A stretch of 64,000 nucleotides of DNA from Lachnoanaerobaculum gingivalis (GCF_003862475.1 NZ_RRCO01000003.1:1-64000), one strand, 5' to 3'; counted from the stretch's first letter, positions 34,501 to 44,426 are shown. Translations and numbers: made by a program. Notes: generated by a model not told the origin, from the sequence alone.

Positions 34501-36687
34501 TTATTTCTTTAAAATCTCAGGTATATTTCCCTTTTTAAACCCATACGAATTGTAGCCTCTGTAGTCCGAATCTTCCGGATTGCCGGAACGAATAATTACT
34601 GTATAATCTCGATCCTCATTCAGATTTTCCTTATAAGGACTGTCACAAACAACCAGTTTATCCAAGATCTCTTCTATATCCTTTTTATCTGTAAAAGTCT
34701 TTGGTGTAGTCTCACTTGAATAAGGCTCAACTTCTTCGTTATTGTCATCTAAAGTAGTATTTTCCCAATCATTATAAGACACATCTATACTTTCCACATA
34801 CTGTGCAGGAAATATATAGGTGATCTCCACTCCCATTTCCTTTAATAAATCCAAGGTCTCATTAAACTCCGGATATATCGGATAAAAACCTACAGATTCG
34901 AGTGAACTTGCATATATATTCTCCCATTTTGAGTATGTAGCACTTGTACTGTCACTTGTATAATTAAATCCGGCATACTTTCTTAAAGCACCTTCCATAA
35001 AATCATCATTAAATCTTATGGATGCAAAAGGATAACTTTTTAATTTTGTTTCATAATCAAGATTCATTAGCTCTTTTTTATAGGTTTCCACAAACTTTTT
35101 CTTCATCTCATCGTCATGAAACACTATATGAGTATCATTATCCATTATACCGTTAAAGTCCACACTTACTATATTCTCAGGATTTTGTGAAAGTATAGGA
35201 TAGTTGCTTTTTTTGTAGCTTTCATCAGCATAAACACTTGAAAGGCCCAAAGTACTTTGATCTAAATCCAAATAATAAACTCTGCCTACAGTTCTCCCGT
35301 TTTTAAGCTTATATGAAATCAAAACTCTATCAAAATCTCCCTGCGGTTCCAAATCATATTTTGCGGCTTCTATGCCCTGCCTGGCCAACTCCAGTACTGC
35401 ATCTTTATTTTGGATGTCCATTTTCTTTATCTGATCGGCTTCTATCTTACTGTCACTTGCATAATCCACATCAACAAATGATTCATCATAATATGCGTCC
35501 GAAATTTCAACTTTATTATAATACTGTTCAGAATTGCTTTCCAAAAGATCGGATATCACTGCTGTACTCTTTATCTGTGAAGCACTCGGAATATAGCTGT
35601 CATATCCGAATATATCAAACTGAAAAGCTGCCGTTATAAATATTGAAATTATTATAAGCACAAGTAATTCAATCTTTTTTGCAAAAATCTTTTTAAAGTC
35701 CTGATTGTATATTATTTCCATTACACAATGAGTGATAACACCGCTCACTATAAGTCCGAAAAGTCCCCAGACGATGCTGTGATTCATTACTTCATATCCC
35801 AAAAGATACATAAGTATACTCATAAAGATAACCATCATCGCCTTTATAGGCAGCTTTATCACATTAAAGCTGACACTTTTACCTGCCGCCTCTGAGGCTC
35901 TTTTCTTATATAGGAAAAGATTTATAAAAAGGAATGCTATGCTTGCAAGTATTACTATAATAATTCTTGTAAGCCATTTAAGTTCAAATATATTAAACAT
36001 CAGCATAAAGCTTGACATATTCGGCAGGACATTTTCAATAATAAATCCCGATGTGTAGTAAGTATCAAAGAACGTACTTTGATATCCCTTAAGCACCAAT
36101 GAAATTAAAGGAAAATAAAAGCTGAAAAATCCACAGGCCAATATTCCTATAAGCATATTTCCTGTAAGCATTATTGAAAACACTGTCAAAAAGTAGCTTA
36201 AAATAAACAATAATGTCCACTCCGCTATAGCCCATATTGCCGCTATAACTACACCTATTTTTCCTGTGTTTGCAAGCGCCAAAAGGCTTGCAGATATTTC
36301 ACATATAATAAAAGGTATAACAACTATCAATATGCCGTTTATTATCTTAATAAAATAAAGCACCTCTCTTTTCACCGGCAAACTGTGATACATATCCACC
36401 TTCTTTTTAGAATACAGATATGAAAATCCCGACATAGCCATAACCAAAGACAATACTATAAATATAATTCCAAAAAAAGGATTTGAAATGCCTATATATG
36501 ACATAAAGTTAATTGCCAAATCATCCGAGTAATTGTATGTGCTGTTGTTATATATATTAAAACTTATCATCATAGCGGTTGCCACGATAAGCGAAAAGAA
36601 AAATATAAGAATACTTATTGCCAAAGTCCAAACTCTTGTTTTAAAGTCCTCTTTCATCAATTTAAAAAATAAGCTTTTTGATGTCAT
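34501..36687 (-). CDS. ABC transporter permease (large, YtrC/D-like)
   Basis: A 728-residue membrane protein: about six to seven helices in the first 300 residues, two more around 300-360, then a roughly 370-residue acidic, probably extracellular domain. The segment SYLYSKKKVDMYHSLPVKREVL is typical of ABC permeases next to YtrA-type regulators. The start at 36687 overlaps the end of the ATPase gene by 26 bases; the ATG at 36708 is an alternative. Together with the two following entries it forms a regulated exporter, possibly for peptide antibiotics or envelope stress. Confidence 0.8.
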   Translation of the reverse strand: MTSKSLFFKLMKEDFKTRVWTLAISILIFFFSLIVATAMMISFNIYNNSTYNYSDDLAINFMSYIGISNPFFGIIFIVLSLVMAMSGFSYLYSKKKVDMYHSLPVKREVLYFIKIINGILIVVIPFIICEISASLLALANTGKIGVVIAAIWAIAEWTLLFILSYFLTVFSIMLTGNMLIGILACGFFSFYFPLISLVLKGYQSTFFDTYYTSGFIIENVLPNMSSFMLMFNIFELKWLTRIIIVILASIAFLFINLFLYKKRASEAAGKSVSFNVIKLPIKAMMVIFMSILMYLLGYEVMNHSIVWGLFGLIVSGVITHCVMEIIYNQDFKKIFAKKIELLVLIIISIFITAAFQFDIFGYDSYIPSASQIKSTAVISDLLESNSEQYYNKVEISDAYYDESFVDVDYASDSKIEADQIKKMDIQNKDAVLELARQGIEAAKYDLEPQGDFDRVLISYKLKNGRTVGRVYYLDLDQSTLGLSSVYADESYKKSNYPILSQNPENIVSVDFNGIMDNDTHIVFHDDEMKKKFVETYKKELMNLDYETKLKSYPFASIRFNDDFMEGALRKYAGFNYTSDSTSATYSKWENIYASSLESVGFYPIYPEFNETLDLLKEMGVEITYIFPAQYVESIDVSYNDWENTTLDDNNEEVEPYSSETTPKTFTDKKDIEEILDKLVVCDSPYKENLNEDRDYTVIIRSGNPEDSDYRGYNSYGFKKGNIPEILKK

Positions 36688-37561
36688 ATCCATACACCTC
36701 CGTTTCACTTATAAATATCTCTTCAAGGCTCAGTCCCATCATCTCATAGAATACAGGGGCAAAGGACTCCATTTTCTCTCTTATATCCTCCTCACTTCCC
36801 TTTATGGTGATTGTGTGCACTCTGCCGCTGTTTTTCATCTGCATAATATCAAGCTCTTTAAGTCTTTCCATATCGAAGTCTTTTTCAAATACACATTGCA
36901 CCTTATGGATATTCAACTTCATATCGGATACATCCTTTGATAAAAGTATTCCACCCTTATGCAAAAGTCCCACATGATCGCATATATCTTCAAGCTCTCT
37001 GAGATTGTGTGAGGCTATTATAGGTGTAAGTCCTCTCTCATCCATCTCCTTTGCAAAAAGACTCTTTACCGCCTGTCTCATTACAGGATCAAGTCCGTCA
37101 AATGTCTCGTCGCAGAGCAGATATCTGGTGTTTGCAGCCACTCCTATTGCAATGCAGAGTTGCTTTTTCATACCCTTTGAAAAAGTATTTACCTTTCTAT
37201 TGATATCCAGATCAAGAGCCTTTAAAATATCTTGACATTTCTTAACATCAAAGTTTCTGTATACAGACGTATAAAACTTTATTATCTCTTTCGGTGTGGT
37301 ATTTGAAAAGAAAAACTGGTCATCTGAAATATAGAAAAACTTTTCTTTTGCCGTTATATTTTCAAATACATTTTCATCATCTATAAGTATCTCACCGCTG
37401 TCAGGTTTCAGTATTCCGGCAAGTACTTTTAAAAATGTACTCTTTCCCGCACCGTTGGTACCTATAAGTCCGAATACGTCTCCGTCTCTTATACTTGCAT
37501 TGATATTGGCAAGCGCCTTTATATTGTCAAAACTCTTGCTTAAATTCTTTGCTTCTATCAT
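36662..37561 (-). CDS. ABC transporter ATP-binding protein
   Basis: A 299-residue ABC ATPase with Walker A GTNGAGKS (34-41), signature FSKGMKKQ and Walker B YLLCDETFDGLDP. The carboxy-terminal 90 residues are a family extension. Its ATG overlaps the stop of the GntR-type gene (shared ATGA), so both are co-translated. It would power the permease encoded next. Confidence 0.93.
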   Translation of the reverse strand: MIEAKNLSKSFDNIKALANINASIRDGDVFGLIGTNGAGKSTFLKVLAGILKPDSGEILIDDENVFENITAKEKFFYISDDQFFFSNTTPKEIIKFYTSVYRNFDVKKCQDILKALDLDINRKVNTFSKGMKKQLCIAIGVAANTRYLLCDETFDGLDPVMRQAVKSLFAKEMDERGLTPIIASHNLRELEDICDHVGLLHKGGILLSKDVSDMKLNIHKVQCVFEKDFDMERLKELDIMQMKNSGRVHTITIKGSEEDIREKMESFAPVFYEMMGLSLEEIFISETEVYGYDIKKLIF

Positions 37562-37938
37562 GCTCCCTCCTTCGCTTTATGTTCCGGATAAAACTCTTCC
37601 ACTTTTTTACAAAATTCTTCCTTACTTATTATCTTTCTTGATTTGTCTACAAGTTCTTCAAGTTCTTTATATATGATGCTTTTCTTGTTTTCCTTTATAA
37701 CATCCATATCGGCCACAAAACTTCCTACACCTTTTACGCTGTATACATAGCCTTGGCGCTCCAACTCGATATATGCCTTTTGTATAGTATTGGGATTTAT
37801 CGAGAGGTCTACTGCAAGACTTCGTACAGACGGAAGCTTATCTCCGGGCTCAAGCGCCCCGATAAGCATAAGATCCGAAAGCCTGTCCACCACCTGTTCG
37901 TAGATGGCTCTCTTATCTCTTGAGTCAATTACAATCAT
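37558..37938 (-). CDS. GntR-family regulator (YtrA type)
   Basis: A 126-residue regulator with a winged helix (AIYEQVVDRLSDLMLIGAL, PSVRSLAVDLSINPNTIQKA in parts) and a short tail, as in the YtrA subfamily. YtrA-type proteins usually repress their own ABC transporter operon and respond to cell-wall antibiotics. It is the first gene of the three-gene set. The upstream region has a CTGTATTATCTATCATAG-type dyad that could be its operator. Confidence 0.88.
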   Translation of the reverse strand: MIVIDSRDKRAIYEQVVDRLSDLMLIGALEPGDKLPSVRSLAVDLSINPNTIQKAYIELERQGYVYSVKGVGSFVADMDVIKENKKSIIYKELEELVDKSRKIISKEEFCKKVEEFYPEHKAKEGA

Positions 37939-38017
37939 AGATTTCTCCTTTTAACTGTATTATCTATCATAGTACAGTTAATATAGCACCTTTTTTATAT
38001 TTTTTCAATATCAAGTT

Positions 38018-38158
38018 CTAAGCTTTAGTATCTATCTTAGGTTTATTCAATGTTTTCTTTCTAGTCCATATTTTTTTAGAAAAATATGACGTTCTGCCTT
38101 TGATATCCAAATACTCTAAAACAAATTTCTTCTTGAATTCAAAACCATGTTTTTCCAT
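38018..38158 (-). pseudogene. Remnant of an IS3-type (IS150 group) OrfA
   Basis: A 46-residue frame starting MEKHGFEFKKKFVLEYL, which resembles the helix-turn-helix start of IS150-type OrfA proteins. After about 30 residues similarity fades and the frame ends; OrfB is absent. It lies between the exporter set and the small-peptide cassette, so it marks old insertion activity. Confidence 0.45.
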
Positions 38159-38164
38159 AAAAAA

Positions 38165-38213
38165 TACCGACCCCCTAATCGTTAGATTTTGGTCTAACTT
38201 TTAGGGGTCGGTA
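38165..38213. repeat. Long hairpin upstream of the IS3-type remnant
   Basis: Arms of about 20 bases beginning TACCGACCCC and ending GGGGTCGGTA, with inner GTTAGA/TCTAAC and a short loop (38165-38213). It may be the old leader of the insertion sequence or a terminator for the cassette at 38252-39133. Confidence 0.6.
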
Positions 38214-38251
38214 CCAATCGTTAAAGCAACAGCCGTTTTATAAATTCAAAA

Positions 38252-38455
38252 TCATTTGTTTTTTCCTGACACTTCCAAAAATAATACTGCAATTCCACAA
38301 ACACCTGCAAGAATGAAACTAATCACTCCAAAACACACATCCATAATATTATTCATATCCATATAATAGATATGTGCAGATACTGTTACAAAAGCTACAA
38401 TTATAAAAAACAAATATATAACTACCATTATATTGGAATTTATCTTCTTATCCAT
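38252..38455 (-). CDS. Small two-helix membrane protein
   Basis: A 67-residue protein with two hydrophobic helices (about 9-28 and 40-60) and a basic tail. The second half, FGVISFILAGVCGIAVLF then EVSGKNK, resembles that of the 68-residue protein at 38927-39133. The ribosome binding site is weak. It is the last gene of a three-gene minus-strand cassette. Confidence 0.6.
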   Translation of the reverse strand: MDKKINSNIMVVIYLFFIIVAFVTVSAHIYYMDMNNIMDVCFGVISFILAGVCGIAVLFLEVSGKNK

Positions 38456-38505
38456 ACTTAACTTACCATTATCATATACTAAAAGCCAATTCTATGAAAA
38501 ATCTT

Positions 38506-38940
38506 TTACCTACTATGATACCCATTATCAAATCCCAATGCAACCGCAGCTCTTATAGTTGGTAAAAGAGGACTACATGCAGCAAACAACGCTCCTTGCC
38601 CTACTTTATATGGTATTTTATGGTTCTTGCAAAATATACCTATAGCATATCCTGCGCCATAAGTAGCTCCATGTTCTGCAATAATTAAAGTTATTATTCG
38701 AGTTAATCCTGATAAATCTGTAGGTGCAATAACTGCACCCTCACTATTGTAGTAGTTGTTGTACTCACTATCCAACTCACTGTAAATAATATCTACTTCG
38801 TTGTAATCCAAAACACTATTCACACTGTTTTTATATGTATCCATTTCACCCACTGCTACTGATGCATACGATAAACCTGCTGTATTAAATAACATAGTTG
38901 CTGATAACACAATCGCCATAACAAATTTAATCTTCTTCAT
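38506..38940 (-). CDS. Secreted small protein, bacteriocin-like candidate
   Basis: A 144-residue protein with a clear signal peptide (basic start MKKIKF, hydrophobic core, cleavage likely after SYA near residue 26), an acidic tyrosine- and asparagine-rich middle, and a glycine- and alanine-rich hydrophobic end with two cysteines (GATYGAGYAIGIF, then CKNHK and AACSP). The start at 38940 has AAGGAGAG nine bases upstream. It overlaps the upstream gene by 14 bases. I do not recognise a family; a pore-forming peptide precursor is possible. Confidence 0.6.
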   Translation of the reverse strand: MKKIKFVMAIVLSATMLFNTAGLSYASVAVGEMDTYKNSVNSVLDYNEVDIIYSELDSEYNNYYNSEGAVIAPTDLSGLTRIITLIIAEHGATYGAGYAIGIFCKNHKIPYKVGQGALFAACSPLLPTIRAAVALGFDNGYHSR

Positions 38941-39133
38941 TTTTTTTATCTCTCCTTTTTGAAAATTCAAAAACTACCTCTACAATAAATGCAATGCCAC
39001 AAACAATATTCAGCACAACACCAAAGACCGCCGTAGTGCTCACCACCATCATTTCATTATAAAAGAATACTGCCGAATATAGAAAGCCTATGGCAAAACA
39101 AAAACACATTAAAACTTTAAAAACATTTTTCAT
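38927..39133 (-). CDS. Small two-helix membrane protein, first gene of the cassette
   Basis: A 68-residue protein with two hydrophobic helices and a highly charged tail (KRRDKKNEED). It resembles the protein at 38252-38455 in size, topology and the FGV...CGIA core. The ATG at 39133 has AAGGA ten bases upstream; a TTG three codons earlier is the other choice. Its stop codon overlaps the start of the secreted protein. The 240 bases upstream to typA are AT-rich with possible weak promoters only. Confidence 0.6.
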   Translation of the reverse strand: MKNVFKVLMCFCFAIGFLYSAVFFYNEMMVVSTTAVFGVVLNIVCGIAFIVEVVFEFSKRRDKKNEED

Positions 39134-39384
39134 AAACTTCAATCCTTAAATATACTCAGGTACCTGTAAATATTAGGTTACTTTAATAATACTATATAAA
39201 TAAAATAATACAATTCTTTTATTTTTATCTATTATGTGGTATACTGGTAAGGTAGGATTATTATAATTAAAAATATATAAATACTAACAAAGCGAGCCCT
39301 TATACTAAATTTATACTATGATATAGCAAAAAAAACAAAAAAATGTTATAATAGATATTTGTAAATTTTTATGAGGAAGAATAT

Positions 39385-41220
39385 ATGATAACAAAAAGAG
39401 AAGATATAAGAAATATTGCCATTATCGCCCATGTAGACCACGGTAAAACTACATTGGTAGATCAACTCTTAAAACAAAGCGGTGTTTTCAGGGCAAATCA
39501 GGAAGTGGTTGAAAGAGTAATGGACTCAAATGATATAGAGAGAGAAAGAGGAATCACCATTCTGTCAAAAAATACGGCAGTACACTATGGTGATACCAAG
39601 ATAAATATCATAGATACACCGGGACATGCTGACTTCGGCGGAGAAGTAGAGCGTGTTCTTAAGATGGTAAATGGTGTTGTTTTGGTAGTAGATGCCTATG
39701 AAGGCGCTATGCCTCAGACAAAGTTCGTTCTAAGAAAAGCTCTTGAGCTTGACCTTGAAGTACTTTGCCTTATCAATAAATGTGACAGAGAAGAAGCAAG
39801 ACCTGAGGAAGTTGTTGATGAGATTCTGGAACTTTTACTTGATCTTGATGCAAATGAGCATCAGCTTGACTGTCCTTTCCTATTTGCCAGTGCAAGAGGC
39901 GGCTGGGCAAGATACAATGTAAATGATACCAATGAGGATATGAAGCCTTTATTTGAGACTATAATCAAGCATATACCTGCACCTACAGGTGATGAAGATG
40001 CGGACCCTCAGGTACTTATCAGTACAATCGACTACAATGAATATGTAGGTAGAATCGGTGTAGGTAAAGTCGATAACGGTGTTATCAAGGTAAATCAGGA
40101 AGTTGCTTTGGTAAACCACCACGACCCTGATAAGATGAAAAAAGTAAAAATAGGTAAGCTTTATGAATATGAAGGTCTAAACAGAGTTGAAGTTAATGAA
40201 GCAAGAATAGGTTCAATAGTGGCCATCTCAGGTATTCCCGATATTCATATAGGAGATACTCTGACATCGATTGAAAATCCTGAGGCGATTCCGTTCCAAA
40301 AGATTTCAGAGCCTACAATCTCTATGAACTTTATGGTAAATGACTCTCCTCTTGCAGGTAGAGAAGGAAAGTATATTACTTCAAGACATTTACGTGAAAG
40401 ACTGTTTAGAGAGTTAAATACCGATGTCAGCCTTAGAGTTGAGGAAACAGAGTCTCCTGATTGTTTTAAAGTATCAGGTAGAGGTGAGCTTCATCTTTCA
40501 GTGCTTATAGAAAATATGAGAAGAGAAGGTTTTGAGTTTGCTGTAAGTAAGGCCGAAGTTATTTATCACTATGATGAGAGAAACCAAAAACAGGAGCCTA
40601 TGGAGCTTGCATTCGTAGATGTTCCTGACGAGTTCTCAGGTGCCGTTATTCAAAAGCTTACATCACGAAAGGGTGAACTTCAGGGAATGAGTCCGACACA
40701 TGGCGGATATACAAGACTCCAATTCCTTATTCCTTCCCGAGGTCTTATAGGCTACAGAGGTGAGTTTATGACCGACACCAAGGGAAACGGTATTCTCAAT
40801 ACAGAGTTTGACGGTTATGCTCCATATAAGGGTGATATGTTCTATAGAAAGACCGGTTCTCTTATCGCTTTTGAGAGCGGCGAGTCTATTACCTACGGCC
40901 TTTTCAATGCACAGGAGCGCGGTACTTTATTTATAGGTCCCGGAGAAAAGGTATATGCAGGTATGGTTATCGGTAAGAACGGTAAGGCTGAGGATGTTGA
41001 AATCAATGTATGTAAGACAAAGAAACTTACAAATACAAGATCATCCAGTGCGGATGAGGCGCTCAGACTTGTTACACCGAAAGTCATGAGCCTTGAGGAA
41101 TCACTTGAATTTATAGATACCGATGAGCTTTTAGAGGTAACTCCTGAAAATCTTCGTATCAGAAAGAAAATCCTCGATCCGACACTTAGAAAACGTTCTA
41201 TGATAAAGTCGAAGCAATAA
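39385..41220 (+). CDS. typA: Ribosome-associated GTPase TypA/BipA
   Basis: A 611-residue translational GTPase that binds the 70S ribosome and helps large-subunit assembly, especially under stress. The G1 motif AHVDHGKTTL, switch IERERGITI, DTPGHADFGGE and NKCD are all seen, followed by the EF-G-like domains and the TypA-specific carboxy-terminal domain. GAGGAAG precedes the ATG. It is a single-gene unit with its own terminator. Confidence 0.97.
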   Translation: MITKREDIRNIAIIAHVDHGKTTLVDQLLKQSGVFRANQEVVERVMDSNDIERERGITILSKNTAVHYGDTKINIIDTPGHADFGGEVERVLKMVNGVVLVVDAYEGAMPQTKFVLRKALELDLEVLCLINKCDREEARPEEVVDEILELLLDLDANEHQLDCPFLFASARGGWARYNVNDTNEDMKPLFETIIKHIPAPTGDEDADPQVLISTIDYNEYVGRIGVGKVDNGVIKVNQEVALVNHHDPDKMKKVKIGKLYEYEGLNRVEVNEARIGSIVAISGIPDIHIGDTLTSIENPEAIPFQKISEPTISMNFMVNDSPLAGREGKYITSRHLRERLFRELNTDVSLRVEETESPDCFKVSGRGELHLSVLIENMRREGFEFAVSKAEVIYHYDERNQKQEPMELAFVDVPDEFSGAVIQKLTSRKGELQGMSPTHGGYTRLQFLIPSRGLIGYRGEFMTDTKGNGILNTEFDGYAPYKGDMFYRKTGSLIAFESGESITYGLFNAQERGTLFIGPGEKVYAGMVIGKNGKAEDVEINVCKTKKLTNTRSSSADEALRLVTPKVMSLEESLEFIDTDELLEVTPENLRIRKKILDPTLRKRSMIKSKQ

Positions 41221-41227
41221 TATATAA

Positions 41228-41255
41228 AGGTATCCGCTTTTGGATGCCTTTTTTT
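41228..41255 (+). terminator. typA terminator
   Basis: AGGTATCC and GGATGCCT pair around a 6-base loop, followed by seven T. Confidence 0.85.
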
Positions 41256-41387
41256 ATTAATAATAGCTTATAAAAAATAAAGATTATTTAAAGCTGATAG
41301 CCTATATTAAATTAATGATGTATAATTCGGTATAAGGGCAAATGCTCCGGATTATTTATGTAAATTTATTTTGAAAAGGAAAAAGTG

Positions 41388-44381
41388 ATGAATAAAGAGA
41401 ATGAAAATAAAACTCCCGAGAAAAGCTCCAAGTCACCCGGATCAAGAAAAAAGAAATATATAAACAAATTTATATTTCAGGCTGTAAAGACATTTTTTCT
41501 TGCACTGCTTGTAGTGACCGTTCTTGGAGGTGCCATGGCGGTAGGCATGATAAAGGGTATTATAGACAATGCCCCTGATGTGGACGTTGACAGTATTGTT
41601 CCTTTAGGATATGCCACCACAGTATACAATGCATCCGGTCAGGTTACCGATACCTTGGTAATGGCCGGTTCAAACCGTGAAGAGGTAACTTATGACGAAC
41701 TTCCGAAAGTTCTTATTGATGCATTCGTGGCAATAGAGGACTCCCGATTTTGGAAGCATAACGGAATAGATACCAGAGCTATACTCAGAGCGGTCAGCGG
41801 TGTAATAACCGGAAACAGTTCATCAGGTGGCGGCTCTACCATAACACAGCAGCTTATAAAGAATAATGTGTTCAACGGCGGTAGAGAAAGAAGTTTCGGA
41901 GAAAAGGTAGAAAGAAAATTCCAGGAAATGTATCTTGCCGTAAAGCTTGAAAAACAGATGGATAAAAAGTTGATACTTACAAATTATCTGAATACCATCA
42001 ACCTTGGAAGCAACTCACTGGGAGTAAAAGTTGCCGCAAGAAGGTACTTCGGAAAGGAAGTATCCGACTTGACTCTTTCCGAAGCCACTGTAATAGCCGG
42101 TATAACAAAGGGGCCTACCAAGTACAACCCTATTACCGGTCAGGAGGCAAATTCCGAAAGAAGAAAAATAATACTTCAATATATGTATGAGCAGGGCTAT
42201 ATCACAAAGGAACAGCAGGAGGAGGCTCTTGCAGATGATGTGTATTCAAGAATCCAAAATATAAATACGCTTGCAAAGGAAAAAAATAATCACTACAGCT
42301 ATTTTACAGATGCTTTGATTTCACAGGTTACATCCGCATTTATAAATGAACTGGGATATACCGAAACTCAGGCACATAATCTTTTGTACAGCGGAGGTCT
42401 CTCAATATATACCACTCAGGATCCTTCACTTCAGCAGATTGTGGACAGCGAAGTCAACAATCCTGAAAACTATCCTGATACAAAGTATGCACTTGAATAC
42501 AGACTTACAGTCACAGACAGTGAAAAGAACACACATAATTATTCCGAAAAGGATATTAACAAATACCATTCAGATGTACTTCATGACGGTTTTAACGGAC
42601 TTTATACTACTGAAGACGCCGCAAAAGCTGATGCTGAAAGCTATAAAGCTACAGTTGTTAAAGATGGCGATACGGTCGTAGGTGAAAGTGTAAAAACTGT
42701 TTTGGAACCTCAGGTTTCCTTTGTTCTTATGGATCAAAAAACCGGTGCCGTAAAAGCTATAAACGGAGGTAGAGGCGAAAAGACATCTTCACTTTCTTTA
42801 AACAGAGCTACAAACACTACCAGACAGCCGGGCTCGACTTTTAAAGTTGTGTCTTCATTTGCACCTGCACTTGATACCAGCGGTGATACTTTGGCTACAA
42901 CCTATTATGATGCCGAATATACAATAGGAGAAAAAACTTTCCAAAACTGGTATGACAAGCAGGGATATATGGGATGGTCAAGTATTCGTGACGGTATCAT
43001 ATATTCTATGAATATAGTTGCATTGAAAACACTTATGGAAACTGTAACACCGAGAGTAGGCGTACAGTATGCCAAGGACTTCGGTATTACCACCCTTACC
43101 GATCAGGACTACAATGCATCCCTCGCACTCGGAGGTCTTACAAAGGGTGTTACAAACCTTGAACTTACAGGTGCCTTTGCAACAATAGCAAATCAAGGTG
43201 TGTATACAAAGCCGGTCTTCTTTACAAAGATTGTAGACCACAACGGAAAGACATTGATTGATAATACTACTCCACAGACTCACAGAGTTATAAAGGACTC
43301 AACCGCATTCCTTCTTACAGATGCTATGGCTGCATCTACAGAAAACAACAGAAAGTTTGCAAGCAGCGGAATAAATATAAATTCCACATCTACCAGAGCT
43401 CATCTCGATAATATGAGTGTAGCAGGTAAATCAGGTACAACTTCTAAGAATGTGGACGTATGGTTTGTAGGATTTACACCATATTATACAGCAGGAGTAT
43501 GGGCAGGATGTGATGAAAATCAGACTCTCTCAGACACCGGAGGTACAAGCTTCCACAAGGATATATGGCGAAAGATAATGACTAAAGTTTCAGAAGGTTC
43601 CGAGGATATAGGATTCCCCGTTCCTGATTCCGTTGAAACCGCAGTAGTATGCAGAAAGTCGGGAAAACTTCCTATACCCGGAGTTTGTGACCACGACCCT
43701 CGTGGCGATTCTACATATACCGAATATTTTGCCAAAGGAACGGTACCTACAGATGTATGCGATCACCATACTACAGTGACTGTATGTAGTGAAAGCGGTC
43801 TGTTGCCTACTGCGAACTGCCCAAATACAGTTACAAAGGTTGCACTTATAGTTCCAAGCGGACAGTCAAATACCGATGATTCACAGTATGCGGTACCTAC
43901 GGCCACATGTACCATCCATGCCGGACCAAGTCAAATAATTGACCCTAATGCACCTACCGCAAATGACGGAGACGACGCCGGAGTCGGCGTGTCACCAAGG
44001 GCAAGTGTAAATCATCCGGTTGTAAATCCGAAACAAAATAATGTAACTGTCGGTGTAGCACCGAACGGTGATGTTATCGGAGCGACACCGGGAAGTAATT
44101 CATCCGGCCAATCACCTAATACAATTGTTGCACCGACCAAGGCAAACTCAAACAGTTCAAAACCTAAGAGGCAGCCTTCAGAAATAAAAATTCCTGAAAC
44201 TACCACGGCCTCACCTATAAAAACAGGCCCCTCTTCAAAAGAACCTGAGGATTCTGACGTATTACACGGTCCCGGAGTTACTCCGACCACTGAAGCACCA
44301 CGTTCAGGCCCCGGTGCTCATATGTCCACCGAAGGCCCCGGAGGCCAAGGTTCTCCGGTACTTATAGGACCCGGACAATAA
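41388..44381 (+). CDS. Class A penicillin-binding protein (PBP1-type)
   Basis: A 997-residue bifunctional cell-wall synthase. After a lysine-rich cytoplasmic start and one membrane helix (about 33-57) comes the GT51 transglycosylase with E117 in EDSRFWKH and GGGSTITQQLIKN. The transpeptidase has S483/K486 in GSTFK, SMN at 540-542 and KSGT at 681-684. After residue 760 there are paired-cysteine segments, then about 150 residues rich in proline, serine, threonine and glycine, probably a flexible wall-spanning tail. The ATG at 41388 follows AAGG at eight bases. Confidence 0.95.
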   Translation: MNKENENKTPEKSSKSPGSRKKKYINKFIFQAVKTFFLALLVVTVLGGAMAVGMIKGIIDNAPDVDVDSIVPLGYATTVYNASGQVTDTLVMAGSNREEVTYDELPKVLIDAFVAIEDSRFWKHNGIDTRAILRAVSGVITGNSSSGGGSTITQQLIKNNVFNGGRERSFGEKVERKFQEMYLAVKLEKQMDKKLILTNYLNTINLGSNSLGVKVAARRYFGKEVSDLTLSEATVIAGITKGPTKYNPITGQEANSERRKIILQYMYEQGYITKEQQEEALADDVYSRIQNINTLAKEKNNHYSYFTDALISQVTSAFINELGYTETQAHNLLYSGGLSIYTTQDPSLQQIVDSEVNNPENYPDTKYALEYRLTVTDSEKNTHNYSEKDINKYHSDVLHDGFNGLYTTEDAAKADAESYKATVVKDGDTVVGESVKTVLEPQVSFVLMDQKTGAVKAINGGRGEKTSSLSLNRATNTTRQPGSTFKVVSSFAPALDTSGDTLATTYYDAEYTIGEKTFQNWYDKQGYMGWSSIRDGIIYSMNIVALKTLMETVTPRVGVQYAKDFGITTLTDQDYNASLALGGLTKGVTNLELTGAFATIANQGVYTKPVFFTKIVDHNGKTLIDNTTPQTHRVIKDSTAFLLTDAMAASTENNRKFASSGININSTSTRAHLDNMSVAGKSGTTSKNVDVWFVGFTPYYTAGVWAGCDENQTLSDTGGTSFHKDIWRKIMTKVSEGSEDIGFPVPDSVETAVVCRKSGKLPIPGVCDHDPRGDSTYTEYFAKGTVPTDVCDHHTTVTVCSESGLLPTANCPNTVTKVALIVPSGQSNTDDSQYAVPTATCTIHAGPSQIIDPNAPTANDGDDAGVGVSPRASVNHPVVNPKQNNVTVGVAPNGDVIGATPGSNSSGQSPNTIVAPTKANSNSSKPKRQPSEIKIPETTTASPIKTGPSSKEPEDSDVLHGPGVTPTTEAPRSGPGAHMSTEGPGGQGSPVLIGPGQ

Positions 44382-44396
44382 TATTCAAACAAAAAA

Positions 44397-44421
44397 TGAG
44401 CTCTACGATTTGTAGAGCTCA
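44397..44421. terminator. Bidirectional terminator between the PBP and ABC genes
   Basis: TGAGCTCTAC and GTAGAGCTCA pair around a 5-base loop with an A run before and a T run after, so it can end both convergent transcripts. Confidence 0.88.
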
Positions 44422-44426
44422 CTTTT

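Noticed and set aside
39143-39384. Structured RNA or promoter pair between the peptide cassette and typA
   Set aside because: Only AT-rich sequence with a CAGGTACCTG dyad and no consistent promoter spacing; nothing firm to report.
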